A DNA stretch of 64,000 nt from Cognaticolwellia sediminilitoris. GTDB lineage: Bacteria > Pseudomonadota > Gammaproteobacteria > Enterobacterales > Alteromonadaceae. The DNA is taken from positions 232,738 through 296,737 of the forward strand of contig NBOG01000005.1 of NCBI GenBank assembly GCA_002104535.1, read 5' to 3'. The translations under genes and the position numbers were made by a program. Shown one piece after another: positions 54,036 through 64,000 of this stretch. The notes beneath the pieces were generated by a model. That model did not search any database. It worked only from the letters and a program-made list of their open reading frames with translations, and was not told the DNA's origin. Every line of letters begins with the position of its first letter. Positions within the stretch are counted from its first letter, which is position 1.

Positions 54036-54791
54036 TTGAACCAGCCCGCAATTGTAAAACCCTGTCACGAAAAAACTTTCCAACAAGGCAATGTTTATTG
54101 CCGGTATGACAGTGCTGAAATTAATGATTTTAATCCCGAAATGCTAAGCAGTGTTTATTGGCAAGGACGCGATGCCATTGTTGGTAGCGCCCAAGGCCGC
54201 GGTACCACTTGGTTTATCGCCACTGAAAATGCGGCTGGCGTTGAGCAAAACTGGGTGCTGCGTCATTATTTTCGTGGCGGCTTGGTCGGAAAAATTATCA
54301 ATGACCAATATTTATATACCGGGATGAAAAACACCCGAGCAGCACGTGAGTTTGACTTATTACTGAAAATGCGAGCTTTAGGCCTACCCGCGCCAAAACC
54401 AATTGCCTTCCAAGTGATTAAAAACGGTTTATGTTATCGCGCAGATTTATTATCTTCACGCATTGAAAATGCTCAAGATTTGGTCGGTATTCTCAGTGAA
54501 AAAACAATTGATGCACAGCTTTGGCAAGAAATAGGGCGCGTCATCAAGATTTTTCATCAACACGGTATTTACCATCATGACTTAAATGCTCATAACATTT
54601 TAATTGATGATAATAACAAGGTTTGGTTGATTGATTTTGATCAGGGCGAGCAACGAAAAAATACGGGGAAATGGCAAACAGATAATATATCGAGATTATT
54701 GAGATCGTTTCGAAAAGAATTAAACCGCGTAGAAAATTTTCATTGGTGCGAAAAAAACTGGCAAGCGTTACTCAACGGTTACCAGTCTTAA
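54036..54791 (+). CDS. kdkA: 3-deoxy-D-manno-octulosonic acid kinase KdkA
   Basis: 251 residues, kinase-like fold. GRGTTWFI and VLRHYFRGGLVGKI near the N-terminus, catalytic loop HHDLNAHNILID and metal-binding WLIDFDQGEQR, all typical of KdkA. It phosphorylates position 4 of the Kdo added by WaaA. The start is a TTG at 54036 without a clear ribosome site; no better in-frame start is seen, so the N-terminus is uncertain by a few residues. Divergent from the heptosyltransferase gene. Confidence 0.92.
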   Translation: MNQPAIVKPCHEKTFQQGNVYCRYDSAEINDFNPEMLSSVYWQGRDAIVGSAQGRGTTWFIATENAAGVEQNWVLRHYFRGGLVGKIINDQYLYTGMKNTRAAREFDLLLKMRALGLPAPKPIAFQVIKNGLCYRADLLSSRIENAQDLVGILSEKTIDAQLWQEIGRVIKIFHQHGIYHHDLNAHNILIDDNNKVWLIDFDQGEQRKNTGKWQTDNISRLLRSFRKELNRVENFHWCEKNWQALLNGYQS

Positions 54792-54811
54792 AATATGAAT
54801 CTGTAAATATT

Positions 54812-55480
54812 CTAGGCTTGCGCTTGAGCTTGCGCAATACTATCTTGACAGCGTTGGCGATACATCGCGCGAGCCTCTAGGAATTCACTCTTAGCCGTTT
54901 CACTGATGTAAGGGTGGATAATCACTAAAATCTTTAAAACACCCTGATAGAAAACCGCATCGTTAATTTCGTTATCATTATTTTGAGTTTGATAAAAACT
55001 TAACCAAAATGTATTCACTAAACGTAAAATACTGACAATATCAGGTAAGTCTTCATCTGAAAAATCCATCATATCTGCATCACGTAGCGAAAGTAATAAC
55101 TCACTTACCCGCTGAGCAATAAAGCTCTGTACTTCAACATACTTGTCGTGCAATAACGGATTTTTAGCGAGTAATACCGGTAGGTTACTGTAGAAAAAAC
55201 GAAACTTCATCATCGCCTGAAATACCACATCCATATATAAAATGATGGCATCGAGTGGTTTAACATCCGGGCTAACTTCTGGCATGGTTTCTATCAATAA
55301 ATTACGCGCGTATTCTTCATAAATTGACAGGATGATGTCTTCTTTATTGCGAAAGTGATAATAAAGGTTACCTGGACTGATACCAAGATCGGCAGCAATG
55401 TGGTTAGTGGTAACGTTTCGTTCACCTTTTTCATTAAATAATGCAATGCTCGCTTGTATTATTTTATCCCGTGTTTTCAT
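54812..55480 (-). CDS. TetR/AcrR-family regulator
   Basis: 222 residues. TetR_N helix-turn-helix at about 5-50 (ALFNEKGERNVTTNHIAADL, ISPGNLYYHFRNKEDIIL), then an all-helical ligand domain; the C-terminus ends in Ala-Gln repeats (AQAQAQA). The effector is unknown. A perfect 11-bp palindrome lies 64 bases upstream (55544-55570), a natural operator site. Convergent with kdkA. Confidence 0.9.
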   Translation of the reverse strand: MKTRDKIIQASIALFNEKGERNVTTNHIAADLGISPGNLYYHFRNKEDIILSIYEEYARNLLIETMPEVSPDVKPLDAIILYMDVVFQAMMKFRFFYSNLPVLLAKNPLLHDKYVEVQSFIAQRVSELLLSLRDADMMDFSDEDLPDIVSILRLVNTFWLSFYQTQNNDNEINDAVFYQGVLKILVIIHPYISETAKSEFLEARAMYRQRCQDSIAQAQAQA

Positions 55481-56342
<862 letters not shown>

Positions 56343-56411
56343 CCTACACTTGATTCAGCACATTGCTAAACCCGAGTGTTGATAATGTGAACGATATTTA
56401 GTGTTTAAAAA

Positions 56412-56435
56412 AAGCTGAACAGGATTGTTCAGCTT
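56412..56435 (-). terminator. Terminator of fre
   Basis: AAGCTGAACA / TGTTCAGCTT, ten-bp perfect stem with a GGAT loop. On the minus strand seven T follow. It lies 24 bases after the fre stop, between convergent coaD and fre. Confidence 0.92.
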
Positions 56436-56458
56436 GTGATTTAATGAAGGGAAACGAT

Positions 56459-57154
56459 TTAAATAAAAGCAAATGCATCGGCAAACATATGTTCGACTAA
56501 TGCCCCTTGCTTTACAAAGTCTTCACGTACCGCGGCGACCATTTCAAATCGACCGGCGAGGTAAATGTCATAATTTTCTAAGTTTTCAACTTCAGACATC
56601 ACCACTTTATGCACCATGCCTGTTCTACCTTGCCAATCATCATTAGGTAATTCAATCACTGGCATAAATTTACCCTTGGCTAATTGATTGATCATAGCTT
56701 CAGTTTCATTCAACTCATAACATGCACTAGCGTCACGTAAGCCCCAGTAAACCAAAACTTCACGCTGAGATTTCTGTGCAACTAAGTATTCAAACATTGA
56801 TTTAATGTAAGAAAAGCCAGTACCGCCAGCAATAAGTAATAATGGACGTTCATTGTCTTCACGTAATTGCGCACTACCAAATGGCATTTCGATGGTAACT
56901 TGTGTGTTGGCCTTGATGTGCTCAATAACTTGCATTGGGTAGCTGTCTGAACCAAAAGCCCCTATTTGTAATTCAATAAGGTCTGCACCAGGAGCACTTG
57001 CAATAGAAAATGGTCTTTTATCTTCATCACTCATAACAAAGTTTAAATATTGTCCGGCAGCAAAATCAACAGGCTGGCTTGGTTTTAAAAGCGCCTTATA
57101 AACATACTCCGTTAAGGGTGTTAACGAAGCTACCTGACATGTAATCATTTTCAT
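56459..57154 (-). CDS. fre: NAD(P)H-flavin reductase Fre
   Basis: 231 residues, ferredoxin-reductase-like fold. Flavin-binding RPFSIASAPG near 52-61, NAD-binding LLIAGGTGFSYIKSM near 107-121 and the C-terminal FADAFAFI. It reduces free flavins with NAD(P)H. It follows ubiD on the same strand; the fre-ubiD pair is conserved in Vibrio/Alteromonadales and E. coli, and fits because UbiD needs prenylated FMN, which UbiX makes from reduced FMN. Confidence 0.94.
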   Translation of the reverse strand: MKMITCQVASLTPLTEYVYKALLKPSQPVDFAAGQYLNFVMSDEDKRPFSIASAPGADLIELQIGAFGSDSYPMQVIEHIKANTQVTIEMPFGSAQLREDNERPLLLIAGGTGFSYIKSMFEYLVAQKSQREVLVYWGLRDASACYELNETEAMINQLAKGKFMPVIELPNDDWQGRTGMVHKVVMSEVENLENYDIYLAGRFEMVAAVREDFVKQGALVEHMFADAFAFI

Positions 57155-57221
57155 TTATCTTGTACCTTATCACTGCAAACTGGCAATTAAGTGCAGTATT
57201 ATTAAATTATAAATATGTAAA

Positions 57222-58721
57222 TTAAGTATTATTTGGATCTTTTGGAATGTTAAGCTCATCCCAAATATCATCAACCTGATCTTTAACCGATTGTGTCATC
57301 TCAATAGGTTCGCCCCATTCACGATTTGTTTCACCCGGCCATTTATTAGTTGCGTCCATACCCATTTTAGAGCCTAAGCCCGAAACTGGTGAAGCAAAGT
57401 CTAGATAGTCTATCGGCGTGTTTTCAATTAACACCGTATCGCGACTTGGGTCCATACGCGTGGTCATTGCCCATATAACATCTTTCCAATCACGTGCATT
57501 CACATCATCATCACAAACAATAACAAATTTGGTGTACATAAATTGACGTAAGAATGACCAAACACCCATCATCACGCGCTTAGCATGACCAGCATATTGC
57601 TTTTTAATTGTTACTACCGCTAAACGATATGAGCAGCCTTCAGGCGGCAGGTAAAAATCTTGAATTTCAGGAAATTGCTTTTGCAAAATTGGCACAAAGA
57701 CTTCATTAAGTGCCACACCTAAAATCGCCGGTTCATCAGGTGGACGTCCCGTATATGTACTGTGGTATATAGGGTCTTTTCTGTGAGTAATGTGCGTAAC
57801 GGTGAATACTGGGAAGTCATCAACTTCATTATAATAACCAGTATGATCGCCATAAGGCCCTTCGGGCGCTACTTCATCAGGGTCAATATAACCTTCTAAG
57901 ATAATTTCAGCAGTAGCCGGTACTTCTAAATCATTACTTAAACACTTTGCGACTTCAGTTTTACAGCCGCGTAATAAACCTGCGAAAGCATATTCAGATA
58001 ACGTATCAGGCACCGGTGTCACTGCACCTAGAATAGTCGCGGGGTCTGCCCCTAAAGCAACGGCCACTGGATACTTTTCACCTGGAAAGGCTTTCTTGAA
58101 CTCTTGAAAGTCTAAAGCACCACCGCGGTGAGATAACCAACGCATAATCACTTTATTGCGACCTAATAATTGATTGCGATAAATACCTAAATTTTGCCGT
58201 TCTTTATGTGGACCTTTAGTGACCGTGAGTCCCCAAGTAATTAATGGTGCGACATCGCCAGGCCAGCATTTTTGAATCGGCAGTTGAGTTAAGTCTACTG
58301 CATCGCCTTCTAATACAATCTGCTGACAAAGTGGCTTCTTAATCACTTTAACCGGCATATTTAAAACTTGTTTATATAACGGTATTTTATCCATTGCATC
58401 GCGCAAGCTTTTAGGAGGCTCAGGCTCTTTTAAAGCAGCTAATAAGGTGCCTACTTCACGTAATGCGCTGACATTATCTTGACCCATTGCTAACGCAACA
58501 CGCTCAGCAGTACCAAACAAGTTAGTTAATACCGGCATTGCTTGTGGATTACCATCAGCATCAATCGGATTTTCAAACAATAATGCAGGACCACCTTGGC
58601 GTAAGGTACGATCACTGATTTCTGTCATGGTTAAATCAGTAGAGATAGGCTGACTAATGCGCTTAAGCTGCCCTAGTTTCTCTAATTGTTTAATAAAATC
58701 TCTTAAATCACTGTATTTCAT
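57222..58721 (-). CDS. ubiD: 4-hydroxy-3-polyprenylbenzoate decarboxylase UbiD
   Basis: 499 residues, close to E. coli UbiD. Segments such as [52 protein letters not shown] and [10 protein letters not shown] are typical; the Arg-Glu-Glu catalytic trio appears intact (VMRWLSHR and [13 protein letters not shown] regions). It decarboxylates the prenylated benzoate intermediate of ubiquinone synthesis with prenyl-FMN. Upstream of fre. Confidence 0.96.
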   Translation of the reverse strand: MKYSDLRDFIKQLEKLGQLKRISQPISTDLTMTEISDRTLRQGGPALLFENPIDADGNPQAMPVLTNLFGTAERVALAMGQDNVSALREVGTLLAALKEPEPPKSLRDAMDKIPLYKQVLNMPVKVIKKPLCQQIVLEGDAVDLTQLPIQKCWPGDVAPLITWGLTVTKGPHKERQNLGIYRNQLLGRNKVIMRWLSHRGGALDFQEFKKAFPGEKYPVAVALGADPATILGAVTPVPDTLSEYAFAGLLRGCKTEVAKCLSNDLEVPATAEIILEGYIDPDEVAPEGPYGDHTGYYNEVDDFPVFTVTHITHRKDPIYHSTYTGRPPDEPAILGVALNEVFVPILQKQFPEIQDFYLPPEGCSYRLAVVTIKKQYAGHAKRVMMGVWSFLRQFMYTKFVIVCDDDVNARDWKDVIWAMTTRMDPSRDTVLIENTPIDYLDFASPVSGLGSKMGMDATNKWPGETNREWGEPIEMTQSVKDQVDDIWDELNIPKDPNNT

Positions 58722-58896
58722 ATTAGAATTTAACCAATAAATTTGTCGTATATTATAACGGGTGAAAGACGAAATTCCCTAATTGATCGAGAAATCGATT
58801 TAACTATTTTATTGTATGAAAATAGTCGCCATCATTTATTTGCTATTTCACCCCGAAGGTCATTTCAAAAGGGTAATATTTTTCACTTACAAAAAA

Positions 58897-58912
58897 GCCA
58901 GCAAACGCTGGC
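58897..58912 (-). terminator. Terminator of rho
   Basis: GCCAGC / GCTGGC, six-bp GC-rich stem with a four-base loop. On the minus strand six T follow. It lies 26 bases after the rho stop. Confidence 0.88.
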
Positions 58913-58938
58913 AGTTTTAAGCTAAATTCGATAATCGA

Positions 58939-60198
58939 CTACTGACGTTTCATCGAATCAAAGAACTCGTTATTAGTTTTGGTCATCGCCAATTTATCAA
59001 TCATGAATTCCATCGCGTCAATTTCGCCCATCTCATGAACGATTTTACGTAAGATCCACATTTTTTGTAATTCATCTGGCTTAGTTAAAAGCTCTTCGCG
59101 ACGAGTACCACTACGGTTAAAGTGAATAGCTGGGAATACACGTTTTTCAGCGATTTTACGTGAAAGGTGTAATTCCATATTACCCGTGCCTTTAAACTCT
59201 TCGTAGATAACTTCATCCATTTTAGAGCCGGTATCAACCAGTGCTGTAGCGATAATAGTTAAACTACCACCTTCTTCGATGTTACGTGCTGCACCGAAAA
59301 AGCGTTTTGGACGATGTAATGCATTGGCATCAACACCACCGGTAAGAATTTTACCCGATGATGGAATAACTGTGTTGTATGCACGCGCTAAACGCGTAAT
59401 CGAATCAAGCAATATGACTACGTCTTTTTTATGCTCAACTAAGCGTTTGGCTTTTTCAATTACCATTTCAGCTACTTGCACGTGGCGGTTAGCTGGTTCA
59501 TCAAACGTTGATGCAATTACTTCACCTTTCACTAGGCGCTGCATCTCTGTTACTTCTTCCGGACGCTCATCAATCAGTAATACCATTAATTCAGCATCAG
59601 GGTGGTTATGGGCAATACTCTGGGCAATATTTTGTAGTAATAAAGTTTTACCGGCTTTTGGCGGCGCAACAATTAAACCACGTTGACCTTTACCAATCGG
59701 TGACGCCAAATCTAATACACGTGCAGTAATATCTTCAGTTGAACCATTACCACGTTCCATCGTTAAACGATCGGTTGGATGTATTGGCGTTAAGTTTTCA
59801 AAAAGGATTTTATTGCGAGAGTTTTCAGGACGATCAAAATTAACTTCATTTACTTTTAATAATGCAAAGTAACGTTCACCGTCTTTAGGTGGACGAATTT
59901 TACCAGCAATGGTATCACCGGTACGCATACTAAATCGACGAATTTGGCTTGGTGATACATAAATATCATCAGGTCCAGCTAAATAGGAAGAGTCTGCTGA
60001 GCGTAAAAAACCAAAGCCGTCTTGAAGAATTTCTAAAACACCGCTACCAAAGATATCTTCTCCACTTTTAGCGTGGGCTTTTAAAATGGCAAAAATAATG
60101 TCTTGTTTGCGGTTACGAGCCAAATGCTCCAGTTTCATTGTTTCCGCGAGATTGACTAGCTCGCTGATAGACTTTTCTTTAAGTTCGTTAAGATTCAT
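58939..60198 (-). CDS. rho: Transcription termination factor Rho
   Basis: 419 residues, same as E. coli. N-terminal helix bundle and RNA-binding OB fold ([20 protein letters not shown]), Walker A in [15 protein letters not shown], Walker B in [20 protein letters not shown]-loop and R-loop regions present ([20 protein letters not shown]). Hexameric RNA helicase that ends transcripts. trxA lies about 190 bases upstream on the same strand, the E. coli trxA-rho order. Confidence 0.98.
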   Translation of the reverse strand: MNLNELKEKSISELVNLAETMKLEHLARNRKQDIIFAILKAHAKSGEDIFGSGVLEILQDGFGFLRSADSSYLAGPDDIYVSPSQIRRFSMRTGDTIAGKIRPPKDGERYFALLKVNEVNFDRPENSRNKILFENLTPIHPTDRLTMERGNGSTEDITARVLDLASPIGKGQRGLIVAPPKAGKTLLLQNIAQSIAHNHPDAELMVLLIDERPEEVTEMQRLVKGEVIASTFDEPANRHVQVAEMVIEKAKRLVEHKKDVVILLDSITRLARAYNTVIPSSGKILTGGVDANALHRPKRFFGAARNIEEGGSLTIIATALVDTGSKMDEVIYEEFKGTGNMELHLSRKIAEKRVFPAIHFNRSGTRREELLTKPDELQKMWILRKIVHEMGEIDAMEFMIDKLAMTKTNNEFFDSMKRQ

Positions 60199-60360
60199 AG
60201 TGGGGGTTTCTTAGACTATTTAGGTTGTTATGCTGTGCCGTTTGGCAATTTAGGATGTTTGAGTATGGTATTTGAAATGTTATTTTTCTTTCGAGAGTTA
60301 AATTTAGCACTAAAAACAAAACAGGTAAAGGATCACATGCTCGATCTTTAGTCAAAAAGC

Positions 60361-60387
60361 AAAAAGGCCCGAATTACGGACCTTTTT
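60361..60387 (-). terminator. Terminator of trxA
   Basis: AAAAAGGCCCG / CGGACCTTTTT, 11-bp stem with one mismatch, five-base loop. On the minus strand a U tract follows. It starts directly at the trxA stop, and partly separates trxA from rho. Confidence 0.85.
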
Positions 60388-60388
60388 C

Positions 60389-60715
60389 TTATAAATTATT
60401 ATCAATAAACTCTTTTAATTGAGTTTTTGATAGTGCGCCAACTTTCGTGTCAGCAACAGCGCCATCTTTAAATAGCAACAATGTAGGAATACCACGGATG
60501 CCATATTTAGGTGGGGTGTTTGAGTTTTGATCAATATTTAATTTACCAATCGTTACTTTACCAGCGTATTCTTCTGCTACGTCATTCAACAACGGGGCAA
60601 TCATTTTACATGGACCACACCATTCAGCCCAGAAATCAACTAGGACAAGACCCGATGCGTTAATTACATCTGTATCAAAACTATCGTCAGTTAACTGAAC
60701 AATTTTATCGCTCAT
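60389..60715 (-). CDS. trxA: Thioredoxin TrxA
   Basis: 108 residues. Redox motif WCGPC with Cys33 and Cys36, conserved Asp27 (LVDFWAEW) and cis-Pro in [11 protein letters not shown]. General cytoplasmic disulfide reductase. Divergent from rhlB, upstream of rho, as in E. coli. Confidence 0.97.
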   Translation of the reverse strand: MSDKIVQLTDDSFDTDVINASGLVLVDFWAEWCGPCKMIAPLLNDVAEEYAGKVTIGKLNIDQNSNTPPKYGIRGIPTLLLFKDGAVADTKVGALSKTQLKEFIDNNL

Positions 60716-60902
60716 TTATATCTCCATTAAAGATGGCCTATTGCCAAGTGGTTAAGATTATACCTTCATCACAATTAATTACCAACAATGATATATAACA
60801 GTTATGGCCTTTTAAGTTCAAAATCAACTATAAGCTTCAATTTTTTATCGCTTTTATGTGAATCTAATTTTTATTAATTGCGTAAGGTGTTAAGCTAGCG
60901 GT

Positions 60903-62168
60903 ATGAAAAAAACACACTTAACAGAAATAAAGTTCTCGGAACTTAAGCTCGAGCCTACCGTAGTTAGCGGCCTCGAATCAATGGGCTTTGAATATTGCAC
61001 GGCAATTCAATCAAAGTCACTTCCTATACTCATGACAGGCAAAGACATCGCCGGTCAAGCACAAACTGGTGAAGGTAAAACAATTGCCTTTTTAGCGGCA
61101 ACTTTTCATCATTTATTACAGAAAAAAGATGTTAGCCATAATCAACCTCGCGCTTTAATCATGGCTCCAACTCGTGAGTTAGCGATTCAAATCCATCGCG
61201 ATGCTATCGAAATGGCAAAAAGCACCGGCCTACGTCTTGGTATTGTATATGGTGGTGAAGGTTATGAAAGTCAACGCCAAGAGCTTGAACGTGGTGTTGA
61301 TATATTAATTGGCACTTGTGGTCGTTTACTCGATTATTTAAAACAGGGTATCTATAACCTCAGTAACATTGAAGTTGTTGTGCTTGATGAAGCCGATCGT
61401 ATGTTCGACTTAGGCTTTATTAAAGATATTCGTTATATGTTTAATAAAATGCCTCCGGCAACTGACCGTTTAAGCATGCTATTTTCTGCAACATTATCAT
61501 TTCGTGTTAAAGAATTAGCCTTTGAACACATGAATGACCCTGACAGTGTTGAAGTAGAACCTGATCAGAAAACCAACATCCGTATATCTGAAGAGCTTTT
61601 TTATACTTCTAACGAAGATAAAATGGCGTTATTACAGACCTTAATTGAAGAAGATTGGCCAGAAAAAGCGATCATTTTTGCCAATACTAAACATGTTTGT
61701 GAAAAAATACATGCCCACTTAGAAGCCGATGGTATTCGTGTTGGTATGTTAACTGGCGATGTTATTCAAAAGAAACGTCTGAAAATTTTAGAGCAATTTA
61801 CTGACGGACTGTTAGATGTATTAGTGGCGACTGATGTTGCTGCACGTGGTTTACATATCCCTGCTGTTACTCATGTATTTAACTACGATTTACCTGATGA
61901 CTGTGAAGATTATGTTCATCGTATTGGTCGTACGGGCCGAGCGGGTGCAACAGGTCATGCAATAAGTTTAGCGTGTGAGCAATACGTATTTAATTTACCG
62001 GCAATCGAAACTTATATCGAACATGAGTTGCCAGTAAGTAAGTATGATCATGAAGCATTATTGACTGATTTGCCTAAACCTAAGCCTCGCCCTCGTCGTC
62101 ATAAACCACACAACGGCGGTCAAAACCGTAATCGTAGTGCTGGTCATAGGCCACAAAGGAACAGTTAG
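60903..62168 (+). CDS. rhlB: ATP-dependent RNA helicase RhlB
   Basis: 421 residues, DEAD-box helicase. Q motif near [13 protein letters not shown], motif I AQTGEGKT, Ia [34 protein letters not shown] and [13 protein letters not shown] basic Arg/Lys/Pro C-terminal tail contacts RNA and RNase E. Part of the RNA degradosome. The gene order rhlB-gppA next to divergent trxA-rho is that of E. coli. Confidence 0.97.
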   Translation: MKKTHLTEIKFSELKLEPTVVSGLESMGFEYCTAIQSKSLPILMTGKDIAGQAQTGEGKTIAFLAATFHHLLQKKDVSHNQPRALIMAPTRELAIQIHRDAIEMAKSTGLRLGIVYGGEGYESQRQELERGVDILIGTCGRLLDYLKQGIYNLSNIEVVVLDEADRMFDLGFIKDIRYMFNKMPPATDRLSMLFSATLSFRVKELAFEHMNDPDSVEVEPDQKTNIRISEELFYTSNEDKMALLQTLIEEDWPEKAIIFANTKHVCEKIHAHLEADGIRVGMLTGDVIQKKRLKILEQFTDGLLDVLVATDVAARGLHIPAVTHVFNYDLPDDCEDYVHRIGRTGRAGATGHAISLACEQYVFNLPAIETYIEHELPVSKYDHEALLTDLPKPKPRPRRHKPHNGGQNRNRSAGHRPQRNS

Positions 62169-62171
62169 TTA

Positions 62172-63683
62172 ATGACGATCACTTCCATGGAGACTTCATC
62201 ACCTCTGTATGCTGTGGTCGATCTAGGCTCAAATAGCTTTCATATGTTAATCACCAGACAACTTGCAGACAGTGTGCAAGTTGTTGACCGAGTAAAGCGT
62301 AAAGTTCGCTTAGCTTCAGGATTAAACCACGAAAGCATATTATCAGAGCAAGCCATGGCAAAAGGCTTAGAATGTTTAAGCTTTTTTGCCGAGCGCTTAC
62401 AAGATATTCCCAAAGAAAATATTCGCATTGTAGCTACTGCCACTTTACGGTTAGCAAAAAATCGTGCTGATTTTATTGCTAAAGCTGAAAAAGTACTAGC
62501 TAATAAAATTGATTTATTAAGTGGCCTCAATGAAGCTAAATATATCTATCTTGGCGTAGCTCATACCAGTTGTAGTGCCAATAAACGATTAGTGTTAGAT
62601 ATTGGCGGTGCAAGTACCGAGCTGATTGTCGGTCGAGGTTTTACGGTAAAAAAAGCCCATAGCTTAAATATCGGTTGTGTCACCTACAATCAGCAATACT
62701 TTACCGACGGTAAACTCTTAGAAGCAAACTTTACCAGGGCAATCACGGCAGCAGAAAAAGCCATCAATGTGGTAAAAGCAGATTATTGTAATATTGGTTG
62801 GCAATGCGTTCTAGGCGGCTCGGGCACTATGCAGGCTCTCGCTGAACTGTTAACTTATCAGCTCAAACCTTCAGTTATAACTTTAGATTTTCTCTATCAA
62901 GTTCAAAAGCAATTACAAACCTTTGATGATATCAACAAGATCAATATACCTGGTTTATCACCTGAAAGAACGCCAGTGATTGCTAGCGGTTTAGCGATTT
63001 TGATTGCCTTGTTCCAACAACTGTCTATCGAACAATTAGTGATTTCTAGTGGCGCATTACGTGAAGGGCTATTATATGAAATGTTACCAGATAGCCGTTC
63101 AATTAACATTCGCCAGCGTACAATTAATGGCTTAGCACAACGTTTTCATATCGTTCAACAACAAGCTGATAGCGTTAAAAGTCAAATTAACTTTATATAC
63201 AATGAGCTCAAAGGTGCTTGGGCGTTAAATGATGAGAATGCGTTAGAGATATTATTAGCTAGCGGTGACTTACATGAAATAGGCTTAATGCTGGAATATA
63301 AAACGCATCAACAACATGGCGCTTATATTCTTAATCATGCTGATTTGATTGGATTTAATCAATCTGACCGACAGTTATTGGTCAGTTTAGTCAGCCTTTA
63401 TAAAGGTGATATTGACCAAGCACTTATTAAGCAACAATCAGCAATAACACCAGATCATGCGATTAAATTGCTGCTGATTTTGCGTTTAGCGGTGATATTA
63501 TGTCGTCGCCATAAAGTTGAACAAGTGCCACATTATCAACTAAGTTTACATGCAAGTGCTTTACACCTTTCTTTACCTAAGGTTTGGCTAAAACAGCATC
63601 CCCTTATTCATGATGAATTAAAACAAGAAAATGACCATATCAGCGCATTAGGCTTTTCTTTGAAAATTGACAACAAAAATTGA
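62172..63683 (+). CDS. gppA: Exopolyphosphatase / pppGpp pyrophosphohydrolase (GppA/Ppx family)
   Basis: 503 residues. ASKHA-fold phosphatase: YAVVDLGSNSFHMLI, LVLDIGGASTELIVG and LGGSGTMQALAE, plus a C-terminal HD-like helical domain (SGDLHEIGLMLEYKTHQQHG). It converts pppGpp to ppGpp and degrades polyphosphate; synteny with rhlB points to GppA rather than Ppx. It starts three bases after rhlB, so they are co-translated. Confidence 0.95.
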   Translation: MTITSMETSSPLYAVVDLGSNSFHMLITRQLADSVQVVDRVKRKVRLASGLNHESILSEQAMAKGLECLSFFAERLQDIPKENIRIVATATLRLAKNRADFIAKAEKVLANKIDLLSGLNEAKYIYLGVAHTSCSANKRLVLDIGGASTELIVGRGFTVKKAHSLNIGCVTYNQQYFTDGKLLEANFTRAITAAEKAINVVKADYCNIGWQCVLGGSGTMQALAELLTYQLKPSVITLDFLYQVQKQLQTFDDINKINIPGLSPERTPVIASGLAILIALFQQLSIEQLVISSGALREGLLYEMLPDSRSINIRQRTINGLAQRFHIVQQQADSVKSQINFIYNELKGAWALNDENALEILLASGDLHEIGLMLEYKTHQQHGAYILNHADLIGFNQSDRQLLVSLVSLYKGDIDQALIKQQSAITPDHAIKLLLILRLAVILCRRHKVEQVPHYQLSLHASALHLSLPKVWLKQHPLIHDELKQENDHISALGFSLKIDNKN

Positions 63684-63889
63684 CAACAAAAATTGAATTG
63701 AAAATATTTGCGGCTGAGCTAATTGACAACATTCGTCTCTAATTAATATCAATCAATTAGATGTAAAAACCTAAGTTCGTCATATTGCCCTAAAGACCAA
63801 CCTACAATACCTGAGCTTTTAGTCCAAAATAAACTAGTGTAGCACTGGTTTTACTGACGGCTGACAGCTTCAAACTTTAAACTTTGTTT

Positions 63890-63910
63890 GCGACTTCAGT
63901 CGCCTTTTTT
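63890..63910 (+). terminator. Terminator of gppA
   Basis: GCGAC-TTCA-GTCGC, five-bp GC-rich stem with a tetraloop, then six T. About 205 bases after the gppA stop, so the transcript has a long tail or another end before it. Confidence 0.8.
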
Positions 63911-63955
63911 AGGCTTGTACCACGGCGAATAAATTCTGAAGGATCCCCACAACTT

Positions 63956-64000
63956 TTAATTAGTTTCATTGGATAATTCCTCAATGGCAATATCTATATC
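63956..64000 (-). CDS. Possible 3' end of a minus-strand gene entering from the right edge
   Basis: Reading from 64000 on the minus strand gives DIDIAIEELSNETN and a stop (63956-63958). It is open to the edge, but 14 codons are too few for a firm call. Confidence 0.2.
   Translation of the reverse strand, partial: DIDIAIEELSNETN

Larger units (their letters stand above)
63684..64000. other. Downstream region of gppA to window edge
   Basis: 317 bases without a sure gene. Holds a short direct repeat (AATTGACAACAAAA at about 63666-63679 and 63681-63693), the gppA terminator and the edge ORF listed below. Confidence 0.5.

Noticed and set aside
63877..63969. 30-codon minus-strand ORF starting MKLIKSCGDPSEF at the right edge
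   Set aside because: It overlaps the gppA terminator hairpin and has no homologue I recognise. It could be real with an upstream partner outside the window, but cannot be supported.

Overview
The window reads as chromosomal DNA of a marine gammaproteobacterium of the order Alteromonadales. A Colwellia/Thalassotalea-like member of the Colwelliaceae is the best guess. This rests on AT-rich coding and on gene neighbourhoods typical of gammaproteobacteria: srkA-dsbA, yihI next to a CsrB/CsrC-like RNA, ubiC-ubiA-plsB, glpE-glpG, kbl-tdh, waaA-kdkA-coaD, fre-ubiD, and rho/trxA/rhlB/gppA. No ribosomal RNA or taxonomic marker was compared, so the genus is inference.

Layout. 0-5.3 kb: a SHOCT-domain protein cut by the left edge, a VTT-domain membrane protein, and the ccoG-srkA-dsbA run. 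5.4-7.6 kb: hutF-hutG (histidine degradation) behind a perfect HutC-type palindrome. 7.8-12.5 kb: a peroxiredoxin-glutaredoxin fusion, a VF530-type protein, purU, an M61 peptidase whose ATG abuts a 14-bp hairpin, and a VOC protein. 12.7-13.1 kb: a GGA-rich RNA ending in a strong terminator, read as a CsrB/CsrC homologue. 13.2-17 kb: yihI, a DUF2489 gene, hemN with an FNR-type promoter, a DUF1285 protein and a flavodoxin-like protein.

17.1-21.1 kb is the accessory part. An intact tRNA-His is followed by two decayed tRNA-His 3' fragments (about 17.25 and 21.05 kb). They enclose small membrane proteins of unknown function, one convincing integron attC site (19016-19101), a short glycine-zipper peptide gene and a Phd/ParE-type toxin-antitoxin pair. 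No integrase is present.

21.1-32.6 kb, all on the minus strand, is a surface-signalling and uptake block: FecI-type sigma factor, FecR anti-sigma, a TonB-dependent receptor, a paralogous receptor with an STN signalling domain, a secreted alpha/beta hydrolase, and a LytS/LytR-type histidine kinase and regulator. 32.9-37 kb carries putP, convergent with proB-proA. A MarR regulator, a GTTGAA microsatellite inside a tiny Val-Glu repeat ORF, a CheX-receiver fusion and a NYN-domain protein lead to plsB.

40-64 kb is mostly housekeeping: plsB, ubiA, ubiC, a FliL-like protein, glpG/glpE, tdh/kbl with a divergent Lrp/AsnC regulator, waaA, a PepSY protein, a SIMPL protein, a NUDIX hydrolase, a GNAT protein, a heptosyltransferase, kdkA, a TetR regulator, coaD, fre, ubiD, rho, trxA, rhlB and gppA. 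LPS inner-core assembly (waaA, heptosyltransferase, kdkA) and ubiquinone synthesis (ubiC, ubiA, ubiD) are the main pathway themes. The most interesting leads are the CsrB/C-like RNA, the tRNA-bounded island with integron-like cassettes, the dual-receptor FecI/FecR locus, and several perfect palindromes placed on promoters.
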